A DNA stretch of 64,000 nucleotides from Paenarthrobacter sp. JL.01a. Its GTDB lineage: Bacteria > Actinomycetota > Actinomycetes > Actinomycetales > Micrococcaceae. The DNA is taken from NCBI RefSeq assembly GCF_025452095.1, contig NZ_CP104877.1, positions 868,001-932,000 on the forward strand. The letters run 5' to 3'. Below the pieces are notes generated by a model that searched no databases, was not told the DNA's origin, and worked only from the letters and a program-made list of their open reading frames with translations. Numbering within the stretch: the stretch's first letter is position 1; the number at the start of each line of letters is the position of its first letter. The position numbers were made by a program, and so were the translations under genes. This document shows positions 17,475 through 25,577 of the stretch, in pieces.

Positions 17475-18064
17475 GGCGACCTGTCGACGCCCGACTGACG
17501 CAGGACTTCGGCGACGGCGCAACCGCTGGCGTTGTCCCAAACTCGGACCCTGCTTCCGGAATGGGCTATTACGTGTGGCTGTACGGCAACTACCAGCCTG
17601 ACGGTCATACGGGGCAGGACTACGGCGCCAGCTCAGGCTCCAAGGTGTACGCGGTCACTTCGGGAACCGTGCTGCATGTTGGGCGTTTGAGTGGCACCTA
17701 CGCGGACAACCCGTGGTGGATCCTGCCCAGCTTCTTCGGCTACGGCTACGTGATCGACCACGGCGCCTTCATCGGGATCTACGGCCACTGCCTCGACGGC
17801 GGAGCGAAGGTCAACAAGGACCAGTGGGTGTCCGAGGGCCAGGTCATTGGCCTGTCCGGTTCCACCGGCGCGTCCGTGGCGCCTCACCTTCACTTCGAGA
17901 TCCTCCGCGATGGCTACGTGCTGAACAGCCGCTACTACGGCCGCAGCAACCCGGAAGACCTCTTCTCTGGGGCATCCATCGAATCGTCTGGCAACAGTGC
18001 GCCAGCGCCCACCTACACCGCGGACCAGTTGGTGCTGGTCAATCTCGGCATCCCCCTCCCGTAA
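17471..18064 (+). CDS. M23-family endolysin
   Basis: A 197-residue peptidoglycan hydrolase. The M23/LytM zinc site is visible as H46-x3-D50 (HTGQD) and H139-L-H141 (APHLH), with H106 in YGH as the additional catalytic His. No signal peptide is present, so release would need a holin, which follows at 18457. This is the second M23 domain encoded by this prophage; the other is inside the tape measure. The predicted target is the peptide cross-link of the host wall. Confidence 0.88.
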   Translation: MRRPVDARLTQDFGDGATAGVVPNSDPASGMGYYVWLYGNYQPDGHTGQDYGASSGSKVYAVTSGTVLHVGRLSGTYADNPWWILPSFFGYGYVIDHGAFIGIYGHCLDGGAKVNKDQWVSEGQVIGLSGSTGASVAPHLHFEILRDGYVLNSRYYGRSNPEDLFSGASIESSGNSAPAPTYTADQLVLVNLGIPLP

Positions 18065-18075
18065 AGGAAAAGACC

Positions 18076-18453
18076 ATGGGAAAACTCCCTGAAGGTATGA
18101 CTAACGAGCGTTATCTGCGTTTCGGCCCTGAGGCTCTGGTGGAGGGCGGCCCGTCCATGAAAGACGGGCTCTCCATTGAGCAGCAGATCGAGAAAGCACC
18201 GGTGGACGCTCTCTGGAATCCCCAGATCGATTGGGGCAAATACAAGACCAGCGCGTACGGCCAGCTCGCTTTCAACGCCCAGGCTCTTGCCCGGATCGAA
18301 GCGAACCAGCGTGCCGACCGCGCCATCCTGCAGCAGATCCTGGCGGCGACGTCATCCGGCGCGAGCGTGGTCATCGACTATGACCGCATTGAGAAGGCCA
18401 TCGCCGACAACATGCCGACCTTCGAAATTACCCCGATCACGAAGGAGGGCTGA
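18076..18453 (+). CDS. Phage protein between lysin and holin
   Basis: A 125-residue protein starting MGKLPEGMTNERYLRFGPEAL, with AAGGAAA upstream. It has a helical central part (SAYGQLAFNAQALARIEANQRADRAILQQ) and a short strand-rich C-terminus (ITPITKEG). There is no membrane segment and the family is not recognised. Its place inside the lysis cassette suggests a lysis accessory role or a virion protein. Confidence 0.65.
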   Translation: MGKLPEGMTNERYLRFGPEALVEGGPSMKDGLSIEQQIEKAPVDALWNPQIDWGKYKTSAYGQLAFNAQALARIEANQRADRAILQQILAATSSGASVVIDYDRIEKAIADNMPTFEITPITKEG

Positions 18454-18456
18454 TCT

Positions 18457-18822
18457 ATGACACCGATCGTTCCCGGAGTTGACCCGGCCGCCCTTGAAGC
18501 CCTCGCGAAGCTGGGCACGCCCGTCCTCTGGCTGATGGCTGTGGCCTTCTTTGCGCCGCCGGTCATCGCTGTCATTCAGCAAACACGGTGGTCCGCCCGC
18601 AAGCAGTCCATCGTGGCGTTCCTCTTCTACGTCGTAGTCGCAGGTGTGTGGGTCTGGCTCAACGGCCTGTTCAGTGTCGTTGGCTGGGTGGCTGCCGTGC
18701 TGCTGGTCTTCATCGTCGCCGGTACTGCTTACCGCGAGGCATGGAAAAAGCTCGGCGTTACTGGCGCCATCCAGGCCGCCACTGATGCCAAGAAGAACGA
18801 CGAACCCACCCACCGCGCCTAA
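18457..18822 (+). CDS. Putative holin
   Basis: A 121-residue protein with three hydrophobic segments (about residues 22-42, 55-72 and 74-94), charged ends and a Lys/Asp-rich C-terminus. It follows the M23 lysin, and these features fit a class I-like holin that forms the inner-membrane hole for lysin release. Assignment rests on topology and context. Confidence 0.7.
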   Translation: MTPIVPGVDPAALEALAKLGTPVLWLMAVAFFAPPVIAVIQQTRWSARKQSIVAFLFYVVVAGVWVWLNGLFSVVGWVAAVLLVFIVAGTAYREAWKKLGVTGAIQAATDAKKNDEPTHRA

Positions 18823-18850
18823 CCCCACCACCCGCCTTGGAGGCTTTTGA

Positions 18851-19354
18851 ATGACTGACTACCCCATTGGGATGGAACTGGTTGTTGATCCTGACAACCC
18901 GATGAATGTTGTGGTGAATGGTTCGGTGGGGATTTACGCGCCGGAAGACACGGCAGGCACGACGTTGTTGGCGTTGAAGGACGCGAACGGTTTCCCCCTC
19001 GCGAACCCGTTGACGTCTAATGCGTACGGGTTCCTGCCGCCCTTCCTCGCACCACTCCCGCAAGTGCGTTGGAAGTCCGGCGAATTCACCGGGTTCTACA
19101 ACTCATTCATCGGCCTCCGAGACGAAGCCGTAGCCGCCAAAAACGCGGCCCAAGACGCCGTCACTGAAGCCGCCGGCGCGGGTGCCAGTGCAGCCGTCGC
19201 CCAAGCCGCCGCCGAACTCGCCGCCCAGGCAGCAACCGGTGGCGGCGTAGCGCTCGACCCTACCGACGCTGACACTCTCGTCTTCACCACCAAGTCTGAT
19301 GGTTCCATTGCCGTGGATCCTGCCGACGCTGACGCCCTGCTCATCACCGCCTGA
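18851..19354 (+). CDS. Tail fibre-associated protein
   Basis: A 167-residue protein. Residues 1-85 form a beta-rich head domain (GMELVVDPDNPMNVVVNGSV, SNAYGFLPPFLAPLPQVRW) that is common at the N-terminus of phage fibres. An Ala-rich helix follows (residues 95-130, AAKNAAQDAVTEAAGAGASA), then two near-copies of an Asp-rich strand (DPTDADTLVFTTKSDGSIAV and DPADADALLITA). It stands just before the SGNH fibre gene and probably attaches it to the baseplate. Confidence 0.7.
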   Translation: MTDYPIGMELVVDPDNPMNVVVNGSVGIYAPEDTAGTTLLALKDANGFPLANPLTSNAYGFLPPFLAPLPQVRWKSGEFTGFYNSFIGLRDEAVAAKNAAQDAVTEAAGAGASAAVAQAAAELAAQAATGGGVALDPTDADTLVFTTKSDGSIAVDPADADALLITA

Positions 19355-19368
19355 TAGGAGCCCCGCCC

Positions 19369-21237
19369 ATGGCCATCAAGAAAGTCCCGTCGCTTGACGG
19401 GTCCGGCAAGATCTTCAACAAGCACATCCCCGACCGCCTCCAAGACACGGCACTTAATGCCACTTATGTCCCCAAGTGGAAGGCCAACACTGCGTACCTC
19501 GCAGGTGAGGCTGTCGTTTCTCCGACTGGTGACACAGTGACCGCCAAGGAGAACTTCACCTCTGGGACCAACTACAGTGCCGCGAACTGGAACGTACCCA
19601 CTAATGTCGCAGCAAAGCTGGACAAGGTAGAGGCAGCGGCGACGTATGCCACCAAGAGCTACGTGGACAACGCTGTGGGTTCTGGATCTGGGGTGGCCAA
19701 AACGGTGCAGGTAGGAGACTCGCTGACCCAGAACTGGGCCTCTTACCTGCAACCACTGATCACCGCTCTGGGGCGGACCGTCGATAACATCGGGATCGGC
19801 GGCCAGGGAACGGGCCAGATCGCTGCGCGCCAGGGCGGCTCTCCAGCGCTGCTCACGGTCACTGGCAACGTCATCCCTGCATCCGGGCCCGTCTCCGTGA
19901 CGGCGTACAGCAAGAACCTCTTGCAGCGTCCGAGCGACGGAACCCAGACCATCGATGGCGTACTCGCGGGTGTTGCCGGAACGTTGAAGCTGGTGCAGTC
20001 CGGAACCACGTACACGTACACCTTTAGCCGCAAGGATGCTGGGTTGGAAATGCCTTGCCCGCCAGCCTCACCATTCGCCGCGGGCTTTCCCTATCAGGAC
20101 TCCTGGCCGATTATTTGGACCGGTCGAAACGACATCGGCGCGGGCGTGTTCCGGGTCCCCAAGGCGGACATCATCGCGGACATGAAGAAGATGCTGGGCT
20201 GGTCACGGCAGCCGGCTCGGGCTCTAGTCCTCTCCGTGCTGCCACGCGCTGATCAGGACACCGCCGGAACGGCAGCGCGAGCAATTCTGGACGAACTCAA
20301 TGACGCTTTGCGGACAGAGTTCCCGGGTGCATGGTGGGATGTTGCGGCTTTCCTCCGCACTGACACGGCCTTCACTATCGCTGGGGTGACGAAGACTGCA
20401 CAGGACATCACTGACATCAGCAACGGGCTTACCCCCACGTCGTTCCGGAGCGACATTGTGCACCTCAACGCTACCGGCTATGCCCTGTTGAACAAGGTTC
20501 TGCCGCACGTGCTGAACGGCAGGGGATGGAACGTCGCCAGCTTGCCTGATCTTGGCGTACCGCCAGTCACGTTGCACAGCAACGGTGTCGCCGGAGCGGT
20601 ACAGCGCTACGTTCTCTCCACAAACACGGCCGCAGTGGGAGCGGAAATCGTCTCGGTCAAGGACCAAGCCGGAAGCGCTGACCTGGTCCGAATGGGAGCA
20701 AACCCCTTCCCCCGGATCGCTCAGGTGGGCGACGACTTCACAGCCCAGTTCGTGCCTGGCGCCGTCGGTGTCGGAACAGTTGGTGCACTGGGAGCCAACC
20801 CGGCAACCCTCAACGCACCATTCACCATGGCCATCGTCGTACGGTCCCTTGCCAACGCTTTCAACATCTTCTCCGTTGACGGCTACAGGCTCCAGCGGGC
20901 GCAGAACGGCACATGGTTCCTCGGAGGCGGACAGGCCGACCCAGCCACCAGCGGTTTTGTAACACTGCCGGCCACTGACGACTACGTCGTGCTGTTCGGC
21001 CTTTGCGACGGCACAAACTCCCGGCTGGTCGTGAACTCCACCGTATCCGCCAATGCCGGGACGATCGTCGGCAAGGCAACCGCGTACTCAGGCTTCACCA
21101 AGCTTGGCCCCCAAGTCGGCGGCATGGGGGGAACGATCGACGTCGCCGAAGCGAACGTCTGGCCATTCATCCTTGACGCCACCCAGCGAGCCGCGCACGT
21201 GGCAGCCATGAAGGCTCAGTACCAGATGATTGCCTAG
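19369..21237 (+). CDS. Tail fibre with SGNH hydrolase domain
   Basis: A 622-residue protein. Residues 1-105 form a virion-anchoring segment (SLDGSGKIFNKHIPDRL, then Ala/Lys linker). Residues about 110-385 carry an SGNH/GDSL hydrolase with all blocks visible: GDS (S118), GIGG (144 region), GRND (N254) and DIVH (D362, H365). Residues about 395-620 look like a LamG/concanavalin-type binding domain. It probably binds and deacetylates or cleaves a host surface polysaccharide on contact. Confidence 0.85.
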   Translation: MAIKKVPSLDGSGKIFNKHIPDRLQDTALNATYVPKWKANTAYLAGEAVVSPTGDTVTAKENFTSGTNYSAANWNVPTNVAAKLDKVEAAATYATKSYVDNAVGSGSGVAKTVQVGDSLTQNWASYLQPLITALGRTVDNIGIGGQGTGQIAARQGGSPALLTVTGNVIPASGPVSVTAYSKNLLQRPSDGTQTIDGVLAGVAGTLKLVQSGTTYTYTFSRKDAGLEMPCPPASPFAAGFPYQDSWPIIWTGRNDIGAGVFRVPKADIIADMKKMLGWSRQPARALVLSVLPRADQDTAGTAARAILDELNDALRTEFPGAWWDVAAFLRTDTAFTIAGVTKTAQDITDISNGLTPTSFRSDIVHLNATGYALLNKVLPHVLNGRGWNVASLPDLGVPPVTLHSNGVAGAVQRYVLSTNTAAVGAEIVSVKDQAGSADLVRMGANPFPRIAQVGDDFTAQFVPGAVGVGTVGALGANPATLNAPFTMAIVVRSLANAFNIFSVDGYRLQRAQNGTWFLGGGQADPATSGFVTLPATDDYVVLFGLCDGTNSRLVVNSTVSANAGTIVGKATAYSGFTKLGPQVGGMGGTIDVAEANVWPFILDATQRAAHVAAMKAQYQMIA

Positions 21238-21242
21238 AAAGC

Positions 21243-21284
21243 AGGAGGGGCGTGAATAGGTTCTACCCTGTTCACGCCCCTCCT
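21243..21284. terminator. Bidirectional terminator ending the late operon
   Basis: A perfect 14-bp inverted repeat: AGGAGGGGCGTGAA (21243-21256) pairs with TTCACGCCCCTCCT (21271-21284) around a 14-base loop. It lies between convergent genes, the tail fibre and the reverse-strand esterase, and is followed by a T-rich stretch in the forward direction. Confidence 0.85.
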
Positions 21285-21297
21285 CAGCATTTTTGCT

Positions 21298-22071
21298 TTA
21301 CTTGGCTGCTATCCCCGCTTGCTGCAACAGGCTGAGGTTCTTCTCGAAAAGCACTTTGTAACCAGCGTCATTTGGGTGTTTGCTATCCGATGCGAGCAGT
21401 TCTGGTTTTCCCTGCAATGGTTGGCCGCTATCCAGGTAGACGCCTCCAACGGCCGTGACAGACTCCTTCACGGCCGCCGCGATGGTTGGGATGGCAGCAG
21501 GAGCGGGATCATCATCCCAAAGCGGGCTGAAAGCTACGATCTTCGCGTTCGGTAGCTCCCGACGAAGATCCGTGTAAAAGCCTTTGATTGCGGCGACTTC
21601 ATCCTCAACCTCGATGGCGTAGTCATTGCGCCCACCGGAAACAATGACGACTTCGGGCGCGAATGCCTTAGCCTCGGCGATCATCTCCCCGTAGCTTGGG
21701 CAGGCCTCGCGGTTGCAGGCATCCTTAGCCTTTACTGGATCCTTGGTCCCAGCCACGTAGCCAGTCCCCCCGCGTGCGAAGTTCTGCAACTGCCATGCCT
21801 GGTTGCGGCCAAGCTGCTGCACCCAGCCGAGGTCAAGATTCGTGGCACCCGACCCTGCTGAATAAGAGTCACCAATCGATGCCACCTTGACCGGAGCTGC
21901 TTTTGTGGGAAGAGGAGTGGCTGAGTAGTTGGCCACCTTCTCTGAGACCGGCGGCGGGGGTGTGGGGCGAAGGACCGCAAAACCGGCTACACCAGCAGCC
22001 GCGATGCCCAGCGCTGCGAGCCCAACAATTACACCTACGCGAGCGTTACGCTGCCGCTTCCGTGCCATCAT
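21298..22071 (-). CDS. Membrane-anchored SGNH/GDSL esterase
   Basis: A 257-residue protein with a basic N-terminus, one membrane helix (about residues 13-34), a Pro/Ala linker and an SGNH hydrolase domain with GDS (S69), GGRND (N149) and D229-x2-H232. One Cys pair (C119, C124) may form a disulfide. It would act outside the membrane, for example as an acetyl-ester hydrolase on wall polysaccharide or peptidoglycan. Transcribed against the late genes at the prophage end, it looks like a lysogenic-conversion gene. ATG 22068 is an alternative start. Confidence 0.82.
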   Translation of the reverse strand: MMARKRQRNARVGVIVGLAALGIAAAGVAGFAVLRPTPPPPVSEKVANYSATPLPTKAAPVKVASIGDSYSAGSGATNLDLGWVQQLGRNQAWQLQNFARGGTGYVAGTKDPVKAKDACNREACPSYGEMIAEAKAFAPEVVIVSGGRNDYAIEVEDEVAAIKGFYTDLRRELPNAKIVAFSPLWDDDPAPAAIPTIAAAVKESVTAVGGVYLDSGQPLQGKPELLASDSKHPNDAGYKVLFEKNLSLLQQAGIAAK

Positions 22072-22158
22072 TCCCCATCCCCAGATTATGCAAAGTCAAA
22101 GGCCATTCTACGGTGCCCGCTAGGGGCAAATAAGACCGGTATTGTTCCCCTGCGTAAT

Positions 22159-22190
22159 AGAGCCCCATCCTCTTCTGAGGGTGGGGCTCT
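22159..22190. terminator. Hairpin between reverse-strand accessory genes
   Basis: AGAGCCCCATCC (22159-22170) pairs with GGGTGGGGCTCT (22179-22190) with one G-T pair and an 8-base loop. It lies just after the stop of the small reverse-strand gene and upstream of the esterase start, so it can end transcription of the former. Confidence 0.65.
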
Positions 22191-22198
22191 TGCCGTGT

Positions 22199-22342
22199 TT
22201 AAGAGGTGCGGATGACGATGGCCTTGGAGTCTTCGGGGATCAGTGCCTGGGCAGCAGCGTAAGCCGTCGCGTAGTCGGCGCCGGATGCTCGCACGGTGTT
22301 CTGTCCGCCGGCCGCGTTCTCAATGGTCAAGATAACTTCCAC
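22199..22342 (-). CDS. Small phage accessory protein
   Basis: A 47-residue protein. GTG 22342 starts a compact sequence, VEVILTIENAAGGQN then an Ala-rich helix (DYATAYAAAQALIP) and a final strand KAIVIRTS. This beta-alpha-beta pattern is that of a complete small domain often seen at the accessory end of Arthrobacter phages. Its start is only 14 bases from that of the divergent gene at 22357, so any promoters must overlap. The function is unknown. Confidence 0.55.
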   Translation of the reverse strand: MEVILTIENAAGGQNTVRASGADYATAYAAAQALIPEDSKAIVIRTS

Positions 22343-22356
22343 CCCACCATCTTGGC

Positions 22357-22740
22357 ATGATGGGACGTATGCCGATCCTCCCGCCAACATCGTTCCACCT
22401 TGACGGCGTCACCTACGACTTCATCCAGCCCGACCGCATAGGGCCGGTGGAAGACGTCCAATCATGGGGCCTCGGCAACCAACCCAAAGTCCAGGCGCAA
22501 ATCCCACTCAAAACTGGCGGGACCATCACCGTATACGCAGAAGCCACCCACTGGAACCGAACCCAAATCCACGTCCGCTGGCACGACGACAACAAAGACA
22601 GCCTCACAGCCTGGCTACTCCGCGACCAAGTCCGACCAGTCACCGAGTCCGAATGGGACATCGACCAATACAACCGATGCCCGGAGTGGTTGCGGCCTGC
22701 GCAGTGGGGGAAGCGGCTACCAGGATTCCTGCCAGAGTGA
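22357..22740 (+). CDS. Phage accessory protein, unknown
   Basis: A 127-residue protein with an unusually high Trp count (six) and a beta-rich central part (VQAQIPLKTGGTITVYAEATHWNRT). It is divergent from the 47-residue gene and is the last gene before the attachment region. Two other in-frame ATGs (22360, 22369) are possible starts and no good ribosome site is seen, which suggests a leaderless message. The function is unknown. Confidence 0.6.
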   Translation: MMGRMPILPPTSFHLDGVTYDFIQPDRIGPVEDVQSWGLGNQPKVQAQIPLKTGGTITVYAEATHWNRTQIHVRWHDDNKDSLTAWLLRDQVRPVTESEWDIDQYNRCPEWLRPAQWGKRLPGFLPE

Positions 22741-22742
22741 AT

Positions 22743-22832
22743 GGCTACACCTTTTCGGGTACTTTTGGACCTCATGCACGCTGGTTCCATTCCATGCACG
22801 TTTAGCGTCGTCGGCTACACCGTTGGCTACAC
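22743..22832. repeat. Short direct repeats, candidate integrase arm sites
   Basis: GGCTACAC occurs at 22743-22750, 22813-22820 and 22825-22832, and GGCTACT at 22888-22894. CATGCACG occurs at 22773-22780 and 22793-22800. Clusters of short direct repeats next to an attachment core are how tyrosine integrases bind arm DNA. The region is non-coding and lies between the last phage gene and the tRNA. Confidence 0.5.
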
Positions 22833-22870
22833 TTGGGCAGTTTCTTGGCCGTTACGTGGGGGAATGGGAA

Positions 22871-22907
22871 AGGCCCCGATCCCTTGTGGCTACTGGGATT
22901 GGGGCCT
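22871..22907. terminator. Terminator after tRNA-Thr
   Basis: AGGCCCCGATCCC (22871-22883) pairs with GGGATTGGGGCCT (22895-22907) with one G-T pair. It is a GC-rich hairpin 11 bases past the 3' end of the reverse-strand tRNA, ending in TTTC on that strand. Confidence 0.75.
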
Positions 22908-22918
22908 CTTCTGCTCCG

Positions 22919-22991
22919 AGCTTCCTATCAGAATCGAACTGATGACCTTTTCATTACGAGTGAAACGCTCTACCGACTGAGCTAAGGAAGC
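22919..22991 (-). tRNA. tRNA-Thr (CGU anticodon)
   Basis: The reverse strand folds as a complete 73-base tRNA: acceptor arm GCTTCCT/AGGAAGC with discriminator U, D arm GCTCAGTCGGTAGAGC, anticodon arm TTTCA-CTCGTAA-TGAAA with anticodon CGU (reads ACG, Thr), and a T arm with GTTCGATTC. CCA is not encoded. Its 3' end points at the prophage, as expected if the phage integrated into this tRNA; the intact gene was then restored by the attachment core. Confidence 0.93.
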
Positions 22992-23203
22992 ACCGCGTTT
23001 ATCCCCGGTTTCCCGGGCGATCACGCAAGACATAACTGTAATAGAGGCACCGCGCCCGGGTCAAAACGAGCGAGGAGGCCGCCGTTGCGGGGATGTTCAC
23101 CCGGGCGTCGGGCCGGGTTCAGGCGGCTGTTTCCCGGTCGCCGGAAGCTGGGGCATCACCTGTGGCACCACGTCGCCACACCACCAGCCGAAGGAGCCGC
23201 TCG

Positions 23204-23935
23204 ATGACCGGGGACGCACTGACCAGGGACGCCAACACCACACCCAACCGGCTGCGGCTGGCTGTGGTGGACATGGTGGGGACCACCATCACCGACGACG
23301 GCCGCACCGAACAGGCCCTGTCCCGTGCTCTGGCCGAACACGGCATTGAGCCGGGGAGCAGCCGTTTTGAAAGCATGCTCGGCTACGCCCGGGACACCAT
23401 GGGCTTCTCCAAAATGACCGTTTTCAGCCGCCTCTTCGAGGACCCCGCGGTGGCCAGCAGTGCCAACAAAGTATTTGAGCGGGCTTATGACGAACTCATC
23501 GAAGACGGCGGAGTCCGCGCCATCCCAGGCGCGGAGGACGCCATCCTGTGGATGCGTGAGTCCGGCATGCAGGTCTGCCTGGCCACGGGGTTCGGCCGCC
23601 ACACCCAGAACATGGTGCTCGAGTCTCTGGGGTGGATGGGGCTGGCCGATCTCAGCCTGTGCCCGGCAGACGCAGGCAGGGGACGGCCCTACCCGGACAT
23701 GATCCTCACCGCTGTGCTCGCCCTTGACCTGGATGACGTGCGGGAAGTCGCGGTGGTCGGGGACACCAGCTCGGACATGCTCTCAGGAGTCCGCTCCGGG
23801 GCGTCCCTTATTGCGGGCGTGCTGACCGGCTCGCACTCAGAGGCGACCCTTCGCGCGGCCGGTGCTACCGTCGTCGTCGATTCCATCAAGCAGCTCCCGC
23901 TCCTGGTGGAGAAGCGCGAAGCCAGGCACCTCTAG
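23204..23935 (+). CDS. Phosphonatase-like HAD hydrolase
   Basis: A 243-residue HAD-superfamily enzyme. Motif I is DMVGTT (nucleophile D23), the variant found in phosphonoacetaldehyde hydrolase-like proteins rather than the usual DxDGT. Motif II lies in VCLATGFGR and motif IV in VVGDTSSDM. The cap region follows motif I. ATG 23204 has AAGGAG 8 bases upstream; the open frame extends further 5' but without a ribosome site. The substrate is uncertain: phosphonoacetaldehyde or another small phosphonate or phosphate ester. No phosphonate genes are next to it. Confidence 0.8.
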   Translation: MTGDALTRDANTTPNRLRLAVVDMVGTTITDDGRTEQALSRALAEHGIEPGSSRFESMLGYARDTMGFSKMTVFSRLFEDPAVASSANKVFERAYDELIEDGGVRAIPGAEDAILWMRESGMQVCLATGFGRHTQNMVLESLGWMGLADLSLCPADAGRGRPYPDMILTAVLALDLDDVREVAVVGDTSSDMLSGVRSGASLIAGVLTGSHSEATLRAAGATVVVDSIKQLPLLVEKREARHL

Positions 23936-25569
23936 CAGGTGAGGCCGTCCTGCGGCAGCTTCCCGTCAACAAAGTAGTCGTCGACGGCGGTGCTGACGCA
24001 GGAGTTCGAGCGGCCGTAGGCGGTGTGCCCCTCGCCTTCCCAGGTGACGAGGGAGGCGTTCCCAAGCTGTTTGCGCAGCGATTGGGACCATTCCAGGGGA
24101 GTGGCAGGGTCTCCGGTGGTGCCGACCACCACAATGGGGGCTTCGCCGGAGTACTTGACCGGTGCAGGTGTGCGCGTGCTGGGGTACGGCCAGTCCTTGC
24201 AGTTCACGCCGCCGTAGGCAAAGAATGCGCCGAAGGTGGGGGACTCCTGGAGAAGACGGGCTTCCTCAGCACGCATTCCGGCGGTGTCCATGACCATCGG
24301 GTAGTCCAGGCAGTTGATGGCCTGGAAGGCGAAGGCCGAGTTGGAGCTGTACGTGCCGTTGGGTTCGCGGTCCGCGCCGAGGTCGGCGAGGCGCATCATC
24401 TGCGACACGTCGCCGGAGAAGGCGCTGTCCAATGCCTGGGTCAATGCCGGCCAGCTTTGGTCGTTGTACAGCGGCAGGATGAGGCCGTTGACGAAGTCGT
24501 TTCCGGTCACCAGTCTGCCGTCCTTGGCAGTTTGCGGATTCTGGTCCACAGCGCTGATGAGGTCCCTGATTTCCTGGACGCCGTTGTCCACGGAGCCGCT
24601 CATGGGGCACTGGTTCTGTTTCTGGCAGCTCGCCACGTAGGTGTGGATGGCCTTTTCGAAGGCGCGGGCCTGCCCCGAAGTCAGTTCCTCGTTGCTGATG
24701 GACGGGTCCACGGCTCCATCAAGAACCAAGTGGCCCACGTTGTCCGGGAAGAGTGAAGCGTAGGTCGAGCCAAGGAACGTTCCGTAGGAGAAGCCCAGGT
24801 AGTTGAGCTTGGAATCATTGACCACGGCGCGCAGGATGTCCAGGTCCTTCGCGGCGCTGACGGTGTCGATGTGTCCCAGGACAGGACCGGTCTGTTGGGC
24901 GCACTGCCCGGCGAAGGACTTGTTGAAGGCGATGGCAGCTGCCAGGCCCTCATCGGTATCTTTTCGGAAGACTTTTGCGCGGGCGGCATCGCGCTCGGCG
25001 TCGGTCATGCACTTCACCGGTGCCGAGTCCTTCACGCCGCGGGGGTCGAAGCCCACGACGTCGTAGTTGTTCCGGAGTTTCTCCGTGAAGTGGGTGGTGC
25101 CAGCGTCCTTGATGAAGTCCACGCCCGAGCCTCCGGGGCCGCCGGGGTTGACCAGGACTGAACCTTTTTTGTTGCCCGTGCTGGGCAGCTTGATCGCGGC
25201 CAGCGTGATTTCATCGGCTCCGGGCTGGGCGTAATCCATGGGAACACGGACCCTCCCGCACTGGAGGCCGTCCCCGCACGAGCTCCACTCCACGGCCTGC
25301 GAGTAGAACTTCTCCAACCCCTTGGGAGCCGACGCCGCGATGGATGGTTCCACCGTGCTGGTGGAGGGCTTCGCCGTGGGCCCCTGCAGGAAGGGTACGG
25401 TGCAGGCGCTGAGGGCCAGCATGGCTGCCAAGGCCACGCACATTGCCGCGAACCCGCGGGCACGGGATCCCGGCCGTGCCTTGCCACGGTACGCAGCACC
25501 ACCGGCAGAAGGCTGGGCAGACCGGTCCCTTGAAGGGTTACCGGCGGGCCGGCGTCGTGCGGACGTCAT
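23932..25569 (-). CDS. Secreted alpha/beta-hydrolase peptidase (TAP family), lipoprotein
   Basis: A 545-residue enzyme of the actinobacterial tripeptidyl aminopeptidase family. An N-terminal hydrophobic segment ends in a lipobox LSAC with Cys56, so it should be a lipoprotein on the outer face of the membrane. NPGGPGGSG (141-149) forms the oxyanion region, GFSYGT carries the nucleophile S261, and the C-terminal TAP domain supplies D487 (GDPATP) and H515 (GEGH). It probably trims N-terminal tripeptides or processes secreted peptides. Its stop overlaps the end of the HAD gene by 4 bases (convergent). Confidence 0.88.
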   Translation of the reverse strand: MTSARRRPAGNPSRDRSAQPSAGGAAYRGKARPGSRARGFAAMCVALAAMLALSACTVPFLQGPTAKPSTSTVEPSIAASAPKGLEKFYSQAVEWSSCGDGLQCGRVRVPMDYAQPGADEITLAAIKLPSTGNKKGSVLVNPGGPGGSGVDFIKDAGTTHFTEKLRNNYDVVGFDPRGVKDSAPVKCMTDAERDAARAKVFRKDTDEGLAAAIAFNKSFAGQCAQQTGPVLGHIDTVSAAKDLDILRAVVNDSKLNYLGFSYGTFLGSTYASLFPDNVGHLVLDGAVDPSISNEELTSGQARAFEKAIHTYVASCQKQNQCPMSGSVDNGVQEIRDLISAVDQNPQTAKDGRLVTGNDFVNGLILPLYNDQSWPALTQALDSAFSGDVSQMMRLADLGADREPNGTYSSNSAFAFQAINCLDYPMVMDTAGMRAEEARLLQESPTFGAFFAYGGVNCKDWPYPSTRTPAPVKYSGEAPIVVVGTTGDPATPLEWSQSLRKQLGNASLVTWEGEGHTAYGRSNSCVSTAVDDYFVDGKLPQDGLTC

Positions 25570-25577
25570 GCGTTCTC

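Noticed and set aside
1..22918. An integrase, excisionase or repressor gene within the visible prophage part
   Set aside because: None was found; all genes here are structural, lysis or accessory, so the control region must lie outside the window.
22741..22980. A 79-codon frame running from the attachment region into tRNA-Thr
   Set aside because: It overlaps the tRNA and a terminator on the other strand and has no recognised domain.
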